A DNA stretch of 64,000 nt from Chromobacterium paludis (GTDB lineage Bacteria > Pseudomonadota > Gammaproteobacteria > Burkholderiales > Chromobacteriaceae). The notes beneath the pieces were generated by a model, which was not told the origin of the DNA, made no database searches, and saw nothing but the letters and a program-made list of their open reading frames with translations. The DNA is taken from positions 806,001 through 870,000 of the forward strand of contig NZ_CP043473.1 in assembly GCF_008275125.1 (NCBI RefSeq), given 5' to 3'. Positions 8,910-18,020 of this stretch are shown piece by piece (positions within the stretch are counted from its first letter, which is position 1; every line of letters starts with the position of its first letter). A program made the position numbers and the translations under genes.

Positions 8910-10124
8910 ATGTCCAAACGCGTCTTGCCGCTGGTGCTGTTGCTGGCCGCGCCCCTGGCCCGCGCCGATTTTTCCATTCCCGGCTTCGAGCTGGTGCATA
9001 CCGCGCCGCAGCATGCGCAGCTGGACACGCCGGACCTGCGCGACCCGGCGACCGTGTGGAGCCAGATGTTCGATGCCGCCCAGCGCGAGATCGACCTGGA
9101 GCAGTTTTACGTGGCGGACCAGGCGGGCAGCAAACTGGACGGCGTGATCGAGCATCTGGAAGCCGCGGGCAAGCGAGGCGTGAAAATCCGCTTCCTGATG
9201 GAAAAGAAAGGCATGTTCGCCAGCGAGCCGGCCACCATCGAACGGCTCAAGCGCATCCCCAATCTGCAATACCGCCAGCTGGACTACAACCAGCTGACCG
9301 GCAACGGCATCATCCATGCCAAATTCATCGTGGCGGACGGCAAGACCGCCTATGTGGGCAGCCAGAACTTCGACTGGCGCTCGCTGCAGCACATCCATGA
9401 AACCGGCCTGAAGATAGACGATGCGGCGATGGCCGGCCGCCTGCAGGCCATTTTCGAGCAGGATTGGGCGGCCCAGGCCGCGCTCGCCGCCGGCGGCAAG
9501 GTCAAGCCGCTGCGGACGACGGAGCAGGCGGCCGACCTGTCCCAGCCCGCGGTGCTGCTATCCAGCCCGAATGCCTACAACCCGGCCGGCGTGGGCGACT
9601 CCGAACAGGCCCTGCCGCGCCTGATGGCCGAGGCCAAGCATGAGGTGCGCATCCAGCTGCTGGACTACGCGCCGCTGAGCTACGGCAAGCCGCGCAACTA
9701 TTACCCGGTATTCGACAACGCCATCCGCGGCGCGCTGGCGCGCGGCGTCAAGGTTAAGCTGATGGTGTCGGACTGGAACCTGGAAAAACCAGGCATCGAC
9801 TACCTGAAGAGCCTGGCCGTGCTGCCCGGCATGGAAGTGCGCATCGTCACGATACCGCGCGACGGCGCCTGCATCCCCTTCGCCCGCGTCATCCACAGCA
9901 AGACCATGGAGATAGACGACCAGATCGCCTGGGTGGGCACCAGCAACTGGAGCGGCGGCTATATGGACAAGTCGCGCAATGTCGAGGTGGCGCTGCGCAA
10001 CGAGGCCATGGCCAAACGCATCGGCCAACTGCACGAGCAGACCTGGTCCTCGCCGTATGCCGCGCCGCTGGAGGTGAACCGCGCCTACCAGGCGCCGGAC
10101 AAGGCCTGCCGCCAGGCGGGCTAG
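8910..10124 (+). CDS. Secreted phospholipase D-like protein
   Basis: 404 residues from the ATG at 8910, chosen because a GAAGGA ribosome site and a good signal peptide (basic start, LPLVLLLAAPLARA, cleavage near residue 19) follow it. Two HKD motifs are present: H136-K138-D143 followed by YVGSQNFDWRS, and H329-K331-D336 followed by WVGTSNWSGG. This is the bilobal PLD arrangement; such enzymes cleave or transfer phosphodiester bonds in lipids or nucleic acids. The substrate cannot be read from the sequence. It probably acts in the periplasm or outside. It has its own transcription unit after the flagellar terminator. Confidence 0.9.
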   Translation: MSKRVLPLVLLLAAPLARADFSIPGFELVHTAPQHAQLDTPDLRDPATVWSQMFDAAQREIDLEQFYVADQAGSKLDGVIEHLEAAGKRGVKIRFLMEKKGMFASEPATIERLKRIPNLQYRQLDYNQLTGNGIIHAKFIVADGKTAYVGSQNFDWRSLQHIHETGLKIDDAAMAGRLQAIFEQDWAAQAALAAGGKVKPLRTTEQAADLSQPAVLLSSPNAYNPAGVGDSEQALPRLMAEAKHEVRIQLLDYAPLSYGKPRNYYPVFDNAIRGALARGVKVKLMVSDWNLEKPGIDYLKSLAVLPGMEVRIVTIPRDGACIPFARVIHSKTMEIDDQIAWVGTSNWSGGYMDKSRNVEVALRNEAMAKRIGQLHEQTWSSPYAAPLEVNRAYQAPDKACRQAG

Positions 10125-10129
10125 CGCGC

Positions 10130-10573
10130 TCAGCGAGGCGGCCGCACCGGCCGCCCCTGTATCGGCGTGGAGAGGATGACGGCGGTGCGGGTCTCGCCCA
10201 GGTCGTTCAACTGCGCCGCCAGCTGCTCCAGGTGCGAGACGTCGCGCGCCAGCAGCCGGAACACGTAGGAGTCGACGCCGGTCACGTGGTGGCATTCCAT
10301 CACTTCCGGCATCGCCTCCAGCCGCGCCAGCAGGGTCTTCTTGTCCGGCTGCGGCACGGTGATGCCCACCAGGGCCGACAGCGCGTAGCCGGCGCGCAGC
10401 GGCGCCACCCGCGCGTGATAGCCCTGGATCACGCCGGCCTCTTCCAGCCGCTTGACCCGCTCCGACACCGCCGGCACCGACAGGCCCACCGCCTGCGCCA
10501 GCTCGGTCAGCGATTGCCTGGCATTGGCCTGCAGGGCGGTCAATATCGCCCAGGATTTGGCGTCCACTTCCAT
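10130..10573 (-). CDS. Lrp/AsnC family transcription regulator
   Basis: 147 residues. An N-terminal winged helix-turn-helix (AILTALQANARQSLTELAQA, VGLSVPAVSERVKRLEEAG) is followed by the AsnC ligand-binding RAM domain (PEVMECHHVTGVDSYVFRLL). Lrp-type proteins sense amino acids and form octamers. It is divergent from the LysE-type exporter gene at 10702, the common arrangement in which the regulator controls amino-acid export. It is tail to tail with the PLD gene, 5 bases apart. Confidence 0.93.
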   Translation of the reverse strand: MEVDAKSWAILTALQANARQSLTELAQAVGLSVPAVSERVKRLEEAGVIQGYHARVAPLRAGYALSALVGITVPQPDKKTLLARLEAMPEVMECHHVTGVDSYVFRLLARDVSHLEQLAAQLNDLGETRTAVILSTPIQGRPVRPPR

Positions 10574-10701
10574 TCGTAAGCTCTTTTCCGCATTTATCCC
10601 TTGTTCTGAAGGTTAGCATGGCTGGGCTCCTAAAAAGCACCATGTGCCTAATCGCTGGCGGCAGGCAGACTGTAGTCATTCCAAAGACGGGGGAGGGCGC
10701 T

Positions 10702-11310
10702 ATGTTCTGGCAGGCGATGGGCATAGGTTTGGCGATCGCGGCACCGGTGGGGCCGATAGGTTTGCTGTGCATCAGCCGCACGATGCGCGGCGGCCCGCTG
10801 CTGGGCCTGGCGACGGGGTTGGGGGCGGCCAGCGCCGATGGCTTGTTCGCCCTGGCAGGGGTGTGCGGCGGCAGCCTGGTATTGGCCTGGGCCGGCGCCT
10901 TGGCCCGGCCGCTGGCCTGGGGCGGCTGCCTGCTGCTGGCCTGGCTGGGCGTCGCCACCTTGCGCCGGCCTGCCGGCGCGGGAGAAGGAGAGGATGGCGA
11001 AAGGCGGCTGGCGCGGGCCTATCTGGGGACGCTGGCGCTGACACTGAGCAACCCGATGACCATCCTGTCCTTCGCCGCGGTGGCGGCCGGCTTGTCGGGC
11101 GGCCTGCCCGCGGGGCCGGCGCGGCAGCTGGAGATCGTTGCCGGCGTGTTCTGCGGCTCGGCGCTGTGGTGGCTGCTGCTGGCTTACGGCGGCGGCGCGC
11201 TGCTGTCGCGCCTGGGGCCGGCCGGCCGGCGCGGCCTGGACATCGCCTGCGGCCTGGTCTTGCTCGGTTTTGCCGTGGGCCTGGGCGCGCGCGCGGCCGG
11301 GCTGGCATGA
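10702..11310 (+). CDS. LysE/RhtB family amino-acid exporter
   Basis: 202 residues from the ATG at 10702, which follows GGGAGGG; longer starts upstream lack the family N-terminus. The opening FWQAMGIGLAIAAPVGPIGLLC is the LysE-family first helix with its PxGP motif, and TLSNPMTILSF is the second family motif. Six hydrophobic segments are visible. These proteins export basic, neutral or hydrophobic amino acids across the inner membrane. The divergent Lrp-type gene is the likely regulator. Confidence 0.9.
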   Translation: MFWQAMGIGLAIAAPVGPIGLLCISRTMRGGPLLGLATGLGAASADGLFALAGVCGGSLVLAWAGALARPLAWGGCLLLAWLGVATLRRPAGAGEGEDGERRLARAYLGTLALTLSNPMTILSFAAVAAGLSGGLPAGPARQLEIVAGVFCGSALWWLLLAYGGGALLSRLGPAGRRGLDIACGLVLLGFAVGLGARAAGLA

Positions 11311-11333
11311 AAACAGCCCGGCTGGGCCGGGCT
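11310..11333 (-). terminator. Terminator of the chemoreceptor gene
   Basis: Perfect 8-bp stem AGCCCGGC-(TGG loop)-GCCGGGCT, followed on the minus strand by GTTTT. It lies between two convergent genes and may slow transcription from both sides. Confidence 0.7.
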
Positions 11334-11355
11334 GCTGAGCGGAGCGATGGCGCGG

Positions 11356-13437
11356 TTACAGCCGGAAGTGGCTCACCAGCGTTTCCAGCTCGCCGGACAG
11401 CTCGCGCAGCCGGTTCACCGCCTGGCTGACCTCGCTCACCGTTTGGTTATTGCTTTGCGCCATGCTGCTGATGCGTTCCACGTTCTGCGCGATCTCCTGG
11501 CTGGCGCTGGACTGCTCGCGGGTGGCGGCGGCGATGTCCACGATGCTGGCCACCAGCTGGCGGTTGTAGTCCTGCACCTCGCGCATGGACTGGTTCGCTT
11601 CCTCGGCGATGCCGACGCTGACATCGACCTGCTGGGTGCTGCTCTGCACATCGTCTACCGCCTGGCGCGTCTCGCTGCTGATCGCCTCCACGATGCGCGT
11701 GATCTGCACCGTGGCCTCGGCGGTGCGGCCGGCCAGGTTGCGCACCTCGTCCGCCACCACGGCGAAACCGCGGCCCATTTCGCCGGCGCGCGCGGCCTCA
11801 ATGGCGGCGTTCAGCGCCAGCAGATTGGTCTGATCGGCGATGTCCTTGATCACGCCGACGATGGTGGTGACTTCTTGCGAGCGGTTGCCCAAGGCGGCCA
11901 TGCGGTCGGCCAGCGCGTGCATGGTATCGGTCATGCGCTGGATTTCGCTGGTGACGCGGTTGACCTTGTCCACGCTTTGCTCGGTCAGCGAGTCGGTCTG
12001 GCGCGCGATGTCGCCGGCCTGCTGCGTGGTGTCGGCGATGTGCTGGGCGCCCACGGTGACCTGCTGCACGCTGGCTGCGCTGGCGGAGGCGGCGTCGGAC
12101 TGCTGGGTCGACGCGTCGTGCACCTGGGTGGCGGAGTGGCTGAGCTGGGCGGCGGCTTGCGATACCTGGCGGCTCTGCTCGCGCACCTGGACGAACATGT
12201 CGCGCAGGCTGTCCAGGAAGCGGTTGAAGGCGGAGGCGGTGCGGCCGATCTCGTCGCGGTTGGTGATGGCGATGCGCGCCGTCAGGTCGCCGCCGCCATT
12301 GGCCAGCTGCTCCATGGCCTCGGCCAGATTGATCAGCGGCCGGGTCAGGGTGCGGATGACGATGGTCAGCAACAGCAGGATCAGCGCCAGCGCCACCACG
12401 CCTATGCCTATGGCCGCGAACATGGATTGGCGGGCGTCGGCGGTGATGGCCGCGGTGGGAATGCTGATGCCGATGGACCAGAACTGGCCGGTGTCGCCGA
12501 TGCGTATGGGATGGAAGAAGTGGGTGTAGCCGCTGTCCTCATAAACGAAGTCGCTGCCTTTCTTCACCTCGTCGAGATGGCCGAACAGCGGGTCTTCCTT
12601 GGCCACCGGCTTGCCCAGCATCTCGGCTTGCGGGTTGACCACATAGGTGCCGCCCTCGGACACGATGCGGATGAAGCCGGTTTCGCGCGGGTGAATCTGG
12701 CCGAAGCGCTTCTGCAGCTGGTCCAGCGCCACGTCGGTGGCGGACACGCCGGTCATCTTGCCCGAGGCGTTCTTCATCACCACCGCCAGCGAGCTCTCCA
12801 GCACCTTCTTGCCTTGCACCTCGTAGGGGTAGGGCTCGGTGATGGTGTCGCGGCCGCGTTGTTTGGGCACGTAGTAGAAGTCGCCCCAGCCCGGCTTTTC
12901 ATAGTCGGGCTGGTAGGTTTCCGGGTGTTCCTTGAATTTGGGGAAGTCCTTGACGCGGTCGGTGGACATCATGACGTCCATCTGCGCCTTGCCCTGGGCA
13001 TTCTTGGTGATGTAGGGCTCGTAGCGGCCGGTGGGGTCGTGGCGCGGCCAGTCGAAGCGGAAGGCGTTGTCGTCGCCGTCGAAGGCGTTGGGTTCCCACA
13101 GCATCCACAGGCCGATGGACTGCGGCGCGTTGTCCAGCATCTGCATGATGATGGCGTCGGTCTGCTTGCGGTCCGGCTTGCCGGTGCGGCGTATGCCTTC
13201 CACCGTATCGGCCAGGTGCTTGGGCAGCTGAAAGCCGCGGTCGAAGTCGCTTTCCGCATCCTTGGCGTAGCTGGCGGCTTGCTCGGAGGCCAATTGGTAG
13301 CCATTGTTTACCGCGGCGTTGTAATTGAGCTTGGCAATCAACACGATCATCACGGCGAAGGAGACGGTGATGGCCGCAGCGGCGACCAGGATGATGCGGA
13401 TGCCCAGGTGGCCCCATTTGACTTGCGTTTGACTCAT
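11356..13437 (-). CDS. Methyl-accepting chemotaxis protein with dCache sensor
   Basis: 693 residues. The first transmembrane helix is about residues 12-34, a large periplasmic dCache-type sensor covers about 45-330, and the second helix is about 335-358, followed by HAMP ([17 protein letters not shown]). The cytoplasmic signalling hairpin is clear: the tip [19 protein letters not shown] near residue 540 contacts CheA and CheW. No C-terminal NWETF-type tether for CheR/CheB is present. The ligand is unknown; dCache receptors often bind amino acids. Single gene with a promoter-like site upstream. Confidence 0.95.
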   Translation of the reverse strand: MSQTQVKWGHLGIRIILVAAAAITVSFAVMIVLIAKLNYNAAVNNGYQLASEQAASYAKDAESDFDRGFQLPKHLADTVEGIRRTGKPDRKQTDAIIMQMLDNAPQSIGLWMLWEPNAFDGDDNAFRFDWPRHDPTGRYEPYITKNAQGKAQMDVMMSTDRVKDFPKFKEHPETYQPDYEKPGWGDFYYVPKQRGRDTITEPYPYEVQGKKVLESSLAVVMKNASGKMTGVSATDVALDQLQKRFGQIHPRETGFIRIVSEGGTYVVNPQAEMLGKPVAKEDPLFGHLDEVKKGSDFVYEDSGYTHFFHPIRIGDTGQFWSIGISIPTAAITADARQSMFAAIGIGVVALALILLLLTIVIRTLTRPLINLAEAMEQLANGGGDLTARIAITNRDEIGRTASAFNRFLDSLRDMFVQVREQSRQVSQAAAQLSHSATQVHDASTQQSDAASASAASVQQVTVGAQHIADTTQQAGDIARQTDSLTEQSVDKVNRVTSEIQRMTDTMHALADRMAALGNRSQEVTTIVGVIKDIADQTNLLALNAAIEAARAGEMGRGFAVVADEVRNLAGRTAEATVQITRIVEAISSETRQAVDDVQSSTQQVDVSVGIAEEANQSMREVQDYNRQLVASIVDIAAATREQSSASQEIAQNVERISSMAQSNNQTVSEVSQAVNRLRELSGELETLVSHFRL

Positions 13438-13513
13438 GTCCGATTACCTGCGAATCAACTTGTTGTTTGGGTGTAGCAGCTTTTGGGCTAAGTAGAAACT
13501 CTTATCCGATTCG

Positions 13514-13543
13514 AATATACCGTTATCTTGATTTTGTCGGCAA
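13514..13543 (-). promoter_or_regulatory. Candidate sigma-70 promoter of the chemoreceptor gene
   Basis: On the minus strand TTGCCG, an 18-base spacer and TATATT, about 77 bases upstream of the start codon. Matches are 4/6 and 5/6. A sigma-28 box was looked for but not found in convincing form. Confidence 0.4.
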
Positions 13544-13676
13544 TCCCCTCGGCGACACGATGGGCGGGGTAATGTCAAAGGATGTGTCCGGGGCGGCAAG
13601 GCGATGCCGGCCCTGCGCGCGCGGCGGCGCAAGCGCTGGCGGAGGGGCTATGGATGGAAAAGGCGGCTGCCAAGGT

Positions 13677-15443
13677 TCAGGCGGTCTTGGTCGCGCCCAG
13701 TGACGCCGCCGGCAGGTATTGCGTCAGCAGTTTCTGCAGTTGGCCAAAATTGAAGGGTTTTTCCAGCTTGCCGGTCAGCAGGGTGTGCCGCGGATCGCAG
13801 AACTCCTGGGTGAACGCCGTCATGCCGATGACCGGCGTCTTCAGGTTGACTGCGGTGCGCCTGGCGGCCTCCGCCACTTCATAGCCGCTGGCGTTGCCTA
13901 CCTGCAGGTCCAGCAGCAGCACATGGTAGCTTTGGGCATGGACTTTCTCTATGGCGGCGGGCACCGTGGCCACGGTGTCCACGGCATAGCCCTTGGCTTC
14001 CAGCAGGGCGTGATAGGACTCGCGTATCTGGTCGTCGTCGTCCAGCAGCAGGATGCGTCCGGGCGCCGCGGCGTCTTCGGCCGCCGGGGCCGCGTCTGCG
14101 GCTTCTTGGACCGGCAGCAGCAGACGGAAGCTGCTGCCCTGGCCCGGCTGGCTGGCCACCTGGATCCTGCCGCCAAACAGCATGACCAGCTCATGCACGA
14201 TGGCGAGCCCCAGGCCGCTGCTGCCGGGACGACGCGTTTTGCCGCGGGCGAAGGGGCGGAATAGCTGGGCTTTCAGATCATCCGCTATGCCGACGCCGGT
14301 GTCCTGCACCAGGATCAGCAGCTGTTTGTCCTGATGACGCAGCGTCAGGTCGATGCGGCCGTGGTCGGTGTAGCGGATGGCATTGGAGAGCAGGTTCCAC
14401 ACGATCTGCCGCAGCCGGTGGCCGTCCAGCCACAGCGGCGGCATGGCCGGGCAGTCTATGCTCAGCGCCAGGCCCTTGGCTTCGGCGAGGCTGCGGTGGG
14501 CCAGTTCGATGCCGGCGATCAGGGCCGCGATGTCGGTGGCGGCCGGCTCCAGCGTCAACTGCAGGTTTTTCAGCGCCGAGATGTCCATGATGTCGCGCAC
14601 CTGCTCCAGCAGGTGTTCGGTGCTGTGTTTCAGCCGGGCGAGATAGCCATAGCAGACGGTGTCGCGCGCCACGCTGTATTCCATCAGCTCGACGCAGGTC
14701 TGTATGCTTTGCAGCGGCGAGCGGATCTCGTGGCTGATGGTGGCGAGAAAGGTGTCGCGCGCCAGCTCGCTTTGCACCAGGGCGGCGCGCGCCGCCTGTT
14801 CGCGCTCCAGTATTTGCTGTTGCTGCGAGGCTTGGCGTTTCACCTTGCCAAAGCGGTGCATCACTATCCAGAACAGGCACAGGAAGCCCAGCCAGCAGGT
14901 CAGCCCCAGCAGGTACAGGGTTTGGTGGCTTTCCATCAAGCGCAGCTGCTGCACCATCTCGCCCGTTTCCTGCTGGCGGGCGCGTACGGCGAAGTCGGCC
15001 AGCGTGGGCCGCAGCACGGCCAAGTCTTGCGATAACTGCTGCGCGTCGCGCTGGCTCCATGAGCGGGGCGGCTTTTCAAACAGCTCCGCCAGGGCGGCCT
15101 TGACCGCCGGGAAGCCGGGTACCTGGGCCAGCGCGGTATTGGCAGGCGAGGGGCGAGAGTACATGCGGTACTTGCTGACGGCGATGGCGTAGCTGTTGTC
15201 CACCTCGCTGCGGGCCAGTTGGCCGGCGCGGTAGCGCCAGGCGTCCAGTTCCAGCCGGTTGAGCGACAATTGCATCTGCGCCACCATCCAGTACAGATCG
15301 CTGGCCTTGTCCGGTATCGGCCGCTTGATGACGGAGGCGTACAGCGCGGCGGATATCAACAAGGTGGCGAACAGCGCCAGCGCAGGGAACATGATGCCTT
15401 TGCCCAGCTTCTCGCTCAGGCTCCAATCTCTCCAGCCTTTCAT
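13677..15443 (-). CDS. Hybrid sensor histidine kinase/response regulator
   Basis: 588 residues. Transmembrane helices are near residues 17-36 and about 172-192, with a helical periplasmic sensor between. The kinase core has HisKA (ISHEIRSPLQS, phospho-acceptor His near 237), N box (WNLLSNAIRYTD) and G boxes (DTGVGIAD, GSSGLGLAIVHELV). A C-terminal receiver follows (LLLDDDDQIRES, DVLLLDLQVG-like VLLLDLQVGNASGYE with the phospho-Asp). No output domain, so it signals to an unlinked partner. Its first codons overlap the upstream sulfite-oxidase-fold gene by four bases, so the two are translationally coupled and probably work together. Confidence 0.93.
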   Translation of the reverse strand: MKGWRDWSLSEKLGKGIMFPALALFATLLISAALYASVIKRPIPDKASDLYWMVAQMQLSLNRLELDAWRYRAGQLARSEVDNSYAIAVSKYRMYSRPSPANTALAQVPGFPAVKAALAELFEKPPRSWSQRDAQQLSQDLAVLRPTLADFAVRARQQETGEMVQQLRLMESHQTLYLLGLTCWLGFLCLFWIVMHRFGKVKRQASQQQQILEREQAARAALVQSELARDTFLATISHEIRSPLQSIQTCVELMEYSVARDTVCYGYLARLKHSTEHLLEQVRDIMDISALKNLQLTLEPAATDIAALIAGIELAHRSLAEAKGLALSIDCPAMPPLWLDGHRLRQIVWNLLSNAIRYTDHGRIDLTLRHQDKQLLILVQDTGVGIADDLKAQLFRPFARGKTRRPGSSGLGLAIVHELVMLFGGRIQVASQPGQGSSFRLLLPVQEAADAAPAAEDAAAPGRILLLDDDDQIRESYHALLEAKGYAVDTVATVPAAIEKVHAQSYHVLLLDLQVGNASGYEVAEAARRTAVNLKTPVIGMTAFTQEFCDPRHTLLTGKLEKPFNFGQLQKLLTQYLPAASLGATKTA

Positions 15444-15961
15444 CGCACCTCCATGCGCTTGACCTGCCAGATCAGCTTGGCGGGGAAGTCGCCGTTGGTT
15501 TCGGCCTGCTTCATGTCGGGCAGCGGGTACATCACCCAGAATGGGCCGTAATCCTCCACCTTGAGCGGCTTGCCGTTCCAGCGCCAGGCCAATATCGCGT
15601 CGTAGCGGTGAAAATCGGCGATGGGAATGGTGATGCTGTATTCGTCGGCGCCGAAGAACTTGACGGATTTGCCGCGCGCGCCGGCCTTGGCCAGCAGATC
15701 GCGCAGCAGCGGGCCGCTGAAGGTCCCCTTGGGTGTCCAGTCGGTGGCGGTGGTGATCTCATGCTGTGACAGCTGGGCCAGGCCGGCTGGGCTGAAGGTA
15801 AAGGTCCGGGTGCCGGTGTCGGTGTAATGCGCGATGTTGCCGCCGATCACCAGCGATGGCTCCGCCCAGGCAGGACTGGCGAGGGCAAGCACGAGCAACG
15901 CGGCATAGCCGTAGCGTTGACCCGTGGCGCGCGGACGGGGCGGGGCGGAGCAATGTTTCAT
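15440..15961 (-). CDS. Periplasmic sulfite-oxidase-fold (molybdopterin-binding-like) protein
   Basis: 173 residues with a Sec signal peptide (YAALLVLALASPAWA, cleavage near residue 33). The mature part resembles the oxidoreductase molybdopterin-binding fold: FSPAGLAQL, ATDWTPKGTFSGPLLRDLLA, and DYGPFWVMYPLPD. In true sulfite-oxidase-type enzymes a conserved cysteine ligates molybdenum; the mature sequence here contains no cysteine at all, so ordinary catalysis is unlikely. It overlaps the hybrid kinase gene by four bases. I infer a ligand-binding or accessory role for the kinase's periplasmic sensor. Confidence 0.8.
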   Translation of the reverse strand: MKHCSAPPRPRATGQRYGYAALLVLALASPAWAEPSLVIGGNIAHYTDTGTRTFTFSPAGLAQLSQHEITTATDWTPKGTFSGPLLRDLLAKAGARGKSVKFFGADEYSITIPIADFHRYDAILAWRWNGKPLKVEDYGPFWVMYPLPDMKQAETNGDFPAKLIWQVKRMEVR

Positions 15962-16123
15962 CAGGGTGGGCTTGGCTGTTGGATGGGCCGGCGACGGCTT
16001 GGCATCGCCTGTTTGCCCCTGATGTTATGCCAATGGCGATATTTTCCGCAACGGGCATATGTCTACGTTGTTGCCTGACCCATTACAAAGATCAGGCATC
16101 GTCCAAGCAGCCGGCAAGAGACC

Positions 16124-17113
16124 TCAGGTACCCAGCATTTCCCCCGGATCGCCCACGATCAGCGGGTCCGGCGCGTGCGCTACGCGCGGGTCCTTGCCCG
16201 GGTAGTCGAGCCGCGACAGGAAGTGGCGGATGCAGCCCAGGCGGGCGCGCTTCTTGTCGTCGGACTTGACCACGGTCCACGGCGCGTCGCCGGTATGGGT
16301 GTGGAAGAACATCGCCTGCTTGGCGGCGGTGTAGTCGTCCCATTTGTCCAGCGACTGTATGTCTATCGGCGACAGCTTCCAGTGCTTCAGCGGGTCGTCG
16401 CGGCGCGAGATGAAGCGGCGCAGCTGCTCCTCGCGGCTGACGGAGAACCAGTACTTGAACAGCTTGATGCCGCTGTTGACCAGCATGCGCTCCAGCTGCG
16501 GGGCCTGGCGCATGAATTCCAGGTACTCCAGCGGCGTGCAGAAGCCCATCACGCGCTCCACGCCGGCGCGGTTGTACCAGGAGCGGTCGAAGAACACGAT
16601 TTCGCCGGCGCTGGGCAGATGATTGATGTAGCGCTGGAAATACCATTGGCCGCGCTCCTGCTCGCTGGGCTTTTCCAGCGCCACCACGCGCGCGCCGCGC
16701 GGATTCAGGTGCTCCATATAGCGCTTGATGGTGCCGCCCTTGCCGGCGGCGTCGCGCCCTTCGAACAGGATGACGATTTTCTGCCCGCTCTCCTTGACCC
16801 AGCTTTGCACTTTCAGCAGCTCGATCTGCAGCTCCTGCTTCAGCCGCTCGTACTCGGCCCTGCGCAGCCGCGTGTGATAGGGATAGGCGGCGGGCAATTC
16901 GGCCGTGAGGCTGTCCTCCTCGCTGCCGGGCGGGGCCAGCGCCACCTGCCGCGCCATGGGCTGCTGGCTGCTTTCCTCGATGATGTGTACGGATTCCTCA
17001 TGCACGCGCTCGATATTGCGCTGGCGTCTCGTCTGCCGGCGCTTGGGCGCGGGCGCGGCTTTCTCCGCCTCGGCATCGGGAATCGGCGCTTCCTTGTCCT
17101 GGTCTTGCATCAT
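16124..17113 (-). CDS. ppk2: Polyphosphate kinase 2
   Basis: 329 residues from the ATG at 17113, preceded by AGAAAGG; an in-frame ATG 12 codons upstream has no ribosome site. The PPK2 core shows Walker A (EGRDAAGKGGTIKR), the lid-region basic residues, and Walker B (FFDRSWYNRAGVERVMGFC). PPK2 enzymes use polyphosphate to phosphorylate nucleoside mono- or diphosphates, or run in reverse. The first 90 residues are a charged, Arg- and Glu-rich extension, probably flexible. Single-gene unit. Confidence 0.95.
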   Translation of the reverse strand: MMQDQDKEAPIPDAEAEKAAPAPKRRQTRRQRNIERVHEESVHIIEESSQQPMARQVALAPPGSEEDSLTAELPAAYPYHTRLRRAEYERLKQELQIELLKVQSWVKESGQKIVILFEGRDAAGKGGTIKRYMEHLNPRGARVVALEKPSEQERGQWYFQRYINHLPSAGEIVFFDRSWYNRAGVERVMGFCTPLEYLEFMRQAPQLERMLVNSGIKLFKYWFSVSREEQLRRFISRRDDPLKHWKLSPIDIQSLDKWDDYTAAKQAMFFHTHTGDAPWTVVKSDDKKRARLGCIRHFLSRLDYPGKDPRVAHAPDPLIVGDPGEMLGT

Positions 17114-17318
17114 TGGCTGGCCTTTCTGGTGGTGGGTGCCTGGCTTCATCGTAAGTCGCGGCCTGGGGGCCGTCGATGTGCTGGATCAATTGTTTGTCAT
17201 GCCGTTCGCGCCGCAAGAGAGCGTTTCGCGCCGTTGTCTGGCGTTTCGTCGCAAGCCTGAGCGCCCCCGCGGCGCGGCGCATACAGTGCCGATATCGTCA
17301 ATTACCAGGAGAGTCGAG

Positions 17319-18020
17319 ATGGGGACCGTAGAGATGCGCGGCGTGAGCAAGCATTACCGCTTGGACCAGGTTAGCGTGCCGGCGTTGCAGGACGTGGACT
17401 TGTCCATCCGTCCCGGCGGCTTCACCGTGCTGGCCGGACCGTCCGGCAGCGGCAAGACCACGCTGCTGAACCTGATAGGCGGCGTGGATCGGCCGGACGC
17501 AGGCCGTGTCCAGGTGGCCGGGCAGGACATCGTCCATTTGAACGACAACGCGCTCAGCGATTTCCGCGCCCGCCACATCGGCTTCATCTTCCAGACTTTC
17601 AACCTGCTGCCGGTGCTGTCGGCTTACGAGAACGTGGAGTACCCGCTGTTGCTGAACCGGGTGCCGGCGGGAGAGCGCAAGAATCGAGTGATGGAGTTGC
17701 TGGACGCCGTGGGCCTGGCCGACAAGGCGCGCAACCGTCCCGGCCAGCTGTCCGGCGGCCAGCGCCAGCGCGTGGCCATCGCCCGCGCCCTGGTCCATCG
17801 GCCCTCGCTGGTGCTGGCGGACGAGCCGACGGCCAATCTGGACAGCCAGACCGGCGGCGCCATCCTGGCCCTGCTGCGCGATCTGCAGCGCCAATACCAG
17901 TTGACCGTGGTGTTCTCCTCGCATGATCCGCAGGTGATCGCCGCCGCGGACGATCGCTACCAGGTGCGCGACGGCCGCGTCAGCCGCCCCCAGCCTCATA
18001 CTGAAAAGGAAATGGCATGA
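17319..18020 (+). CDS. ABC transporter ATP-binding protein, MacB/LolD type
   Basis: 233 residues from the ATG at 17319, which follows AGGAGAG; the open frame upstream of it is not coding. Walker A is GPSGSGKTTLL (about residue 43), the Q-loop lies in IGFIFQTFNLLPVL, the signature is LSGGQRQRVAIARAL, and Walker B is VLADEPTANLD. The FNLLP and DEPTANLD forms are typical of the LolD/MacB/FtsE family, which powers mechanotransmission-type permeases. The gene overlaps the permease gene by four bases. Confidence 0.96.
   Translation: MGTVEMRGVSKHYRLDQVSVPALQDVDLSIRPGGFTVLAGPSGSGKTTLLNLIGGVDRPDAGRVQVAGQDIVHLNDNALSDFRARHIGFIFQTFNLLPVLSAYENVEYPLLLNRVPAGERKNRVMELLDAVGLADKARNRPGQLSGGQRQRVAIARALVHRPSLVLADEPTANLDSQTGGAILALLRDLQRQYQLTVVFSSHDPQVIAAADDRYQVRDGRVSRPQPHTEKEMA

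Noticed and set aside
11347..13476. 709-codon open frame opposite the chemoreceptor
   Set aside because: Antisense shadow of a clear MCP gene; composition is His/Val/Ala-rich and matches no family.
13444..13632. Small ORF upstream of the chemoreceptor gene
   Set aside because: No ribosome site, basic low-complexity product, and it lies across the likely promoter.
13438..13676. Sigma-28 flagellar-class promoter for the chemoreceptor gene
   Set aside because: A TCGGATAA stretch is present but no TAAA box at the right distance.
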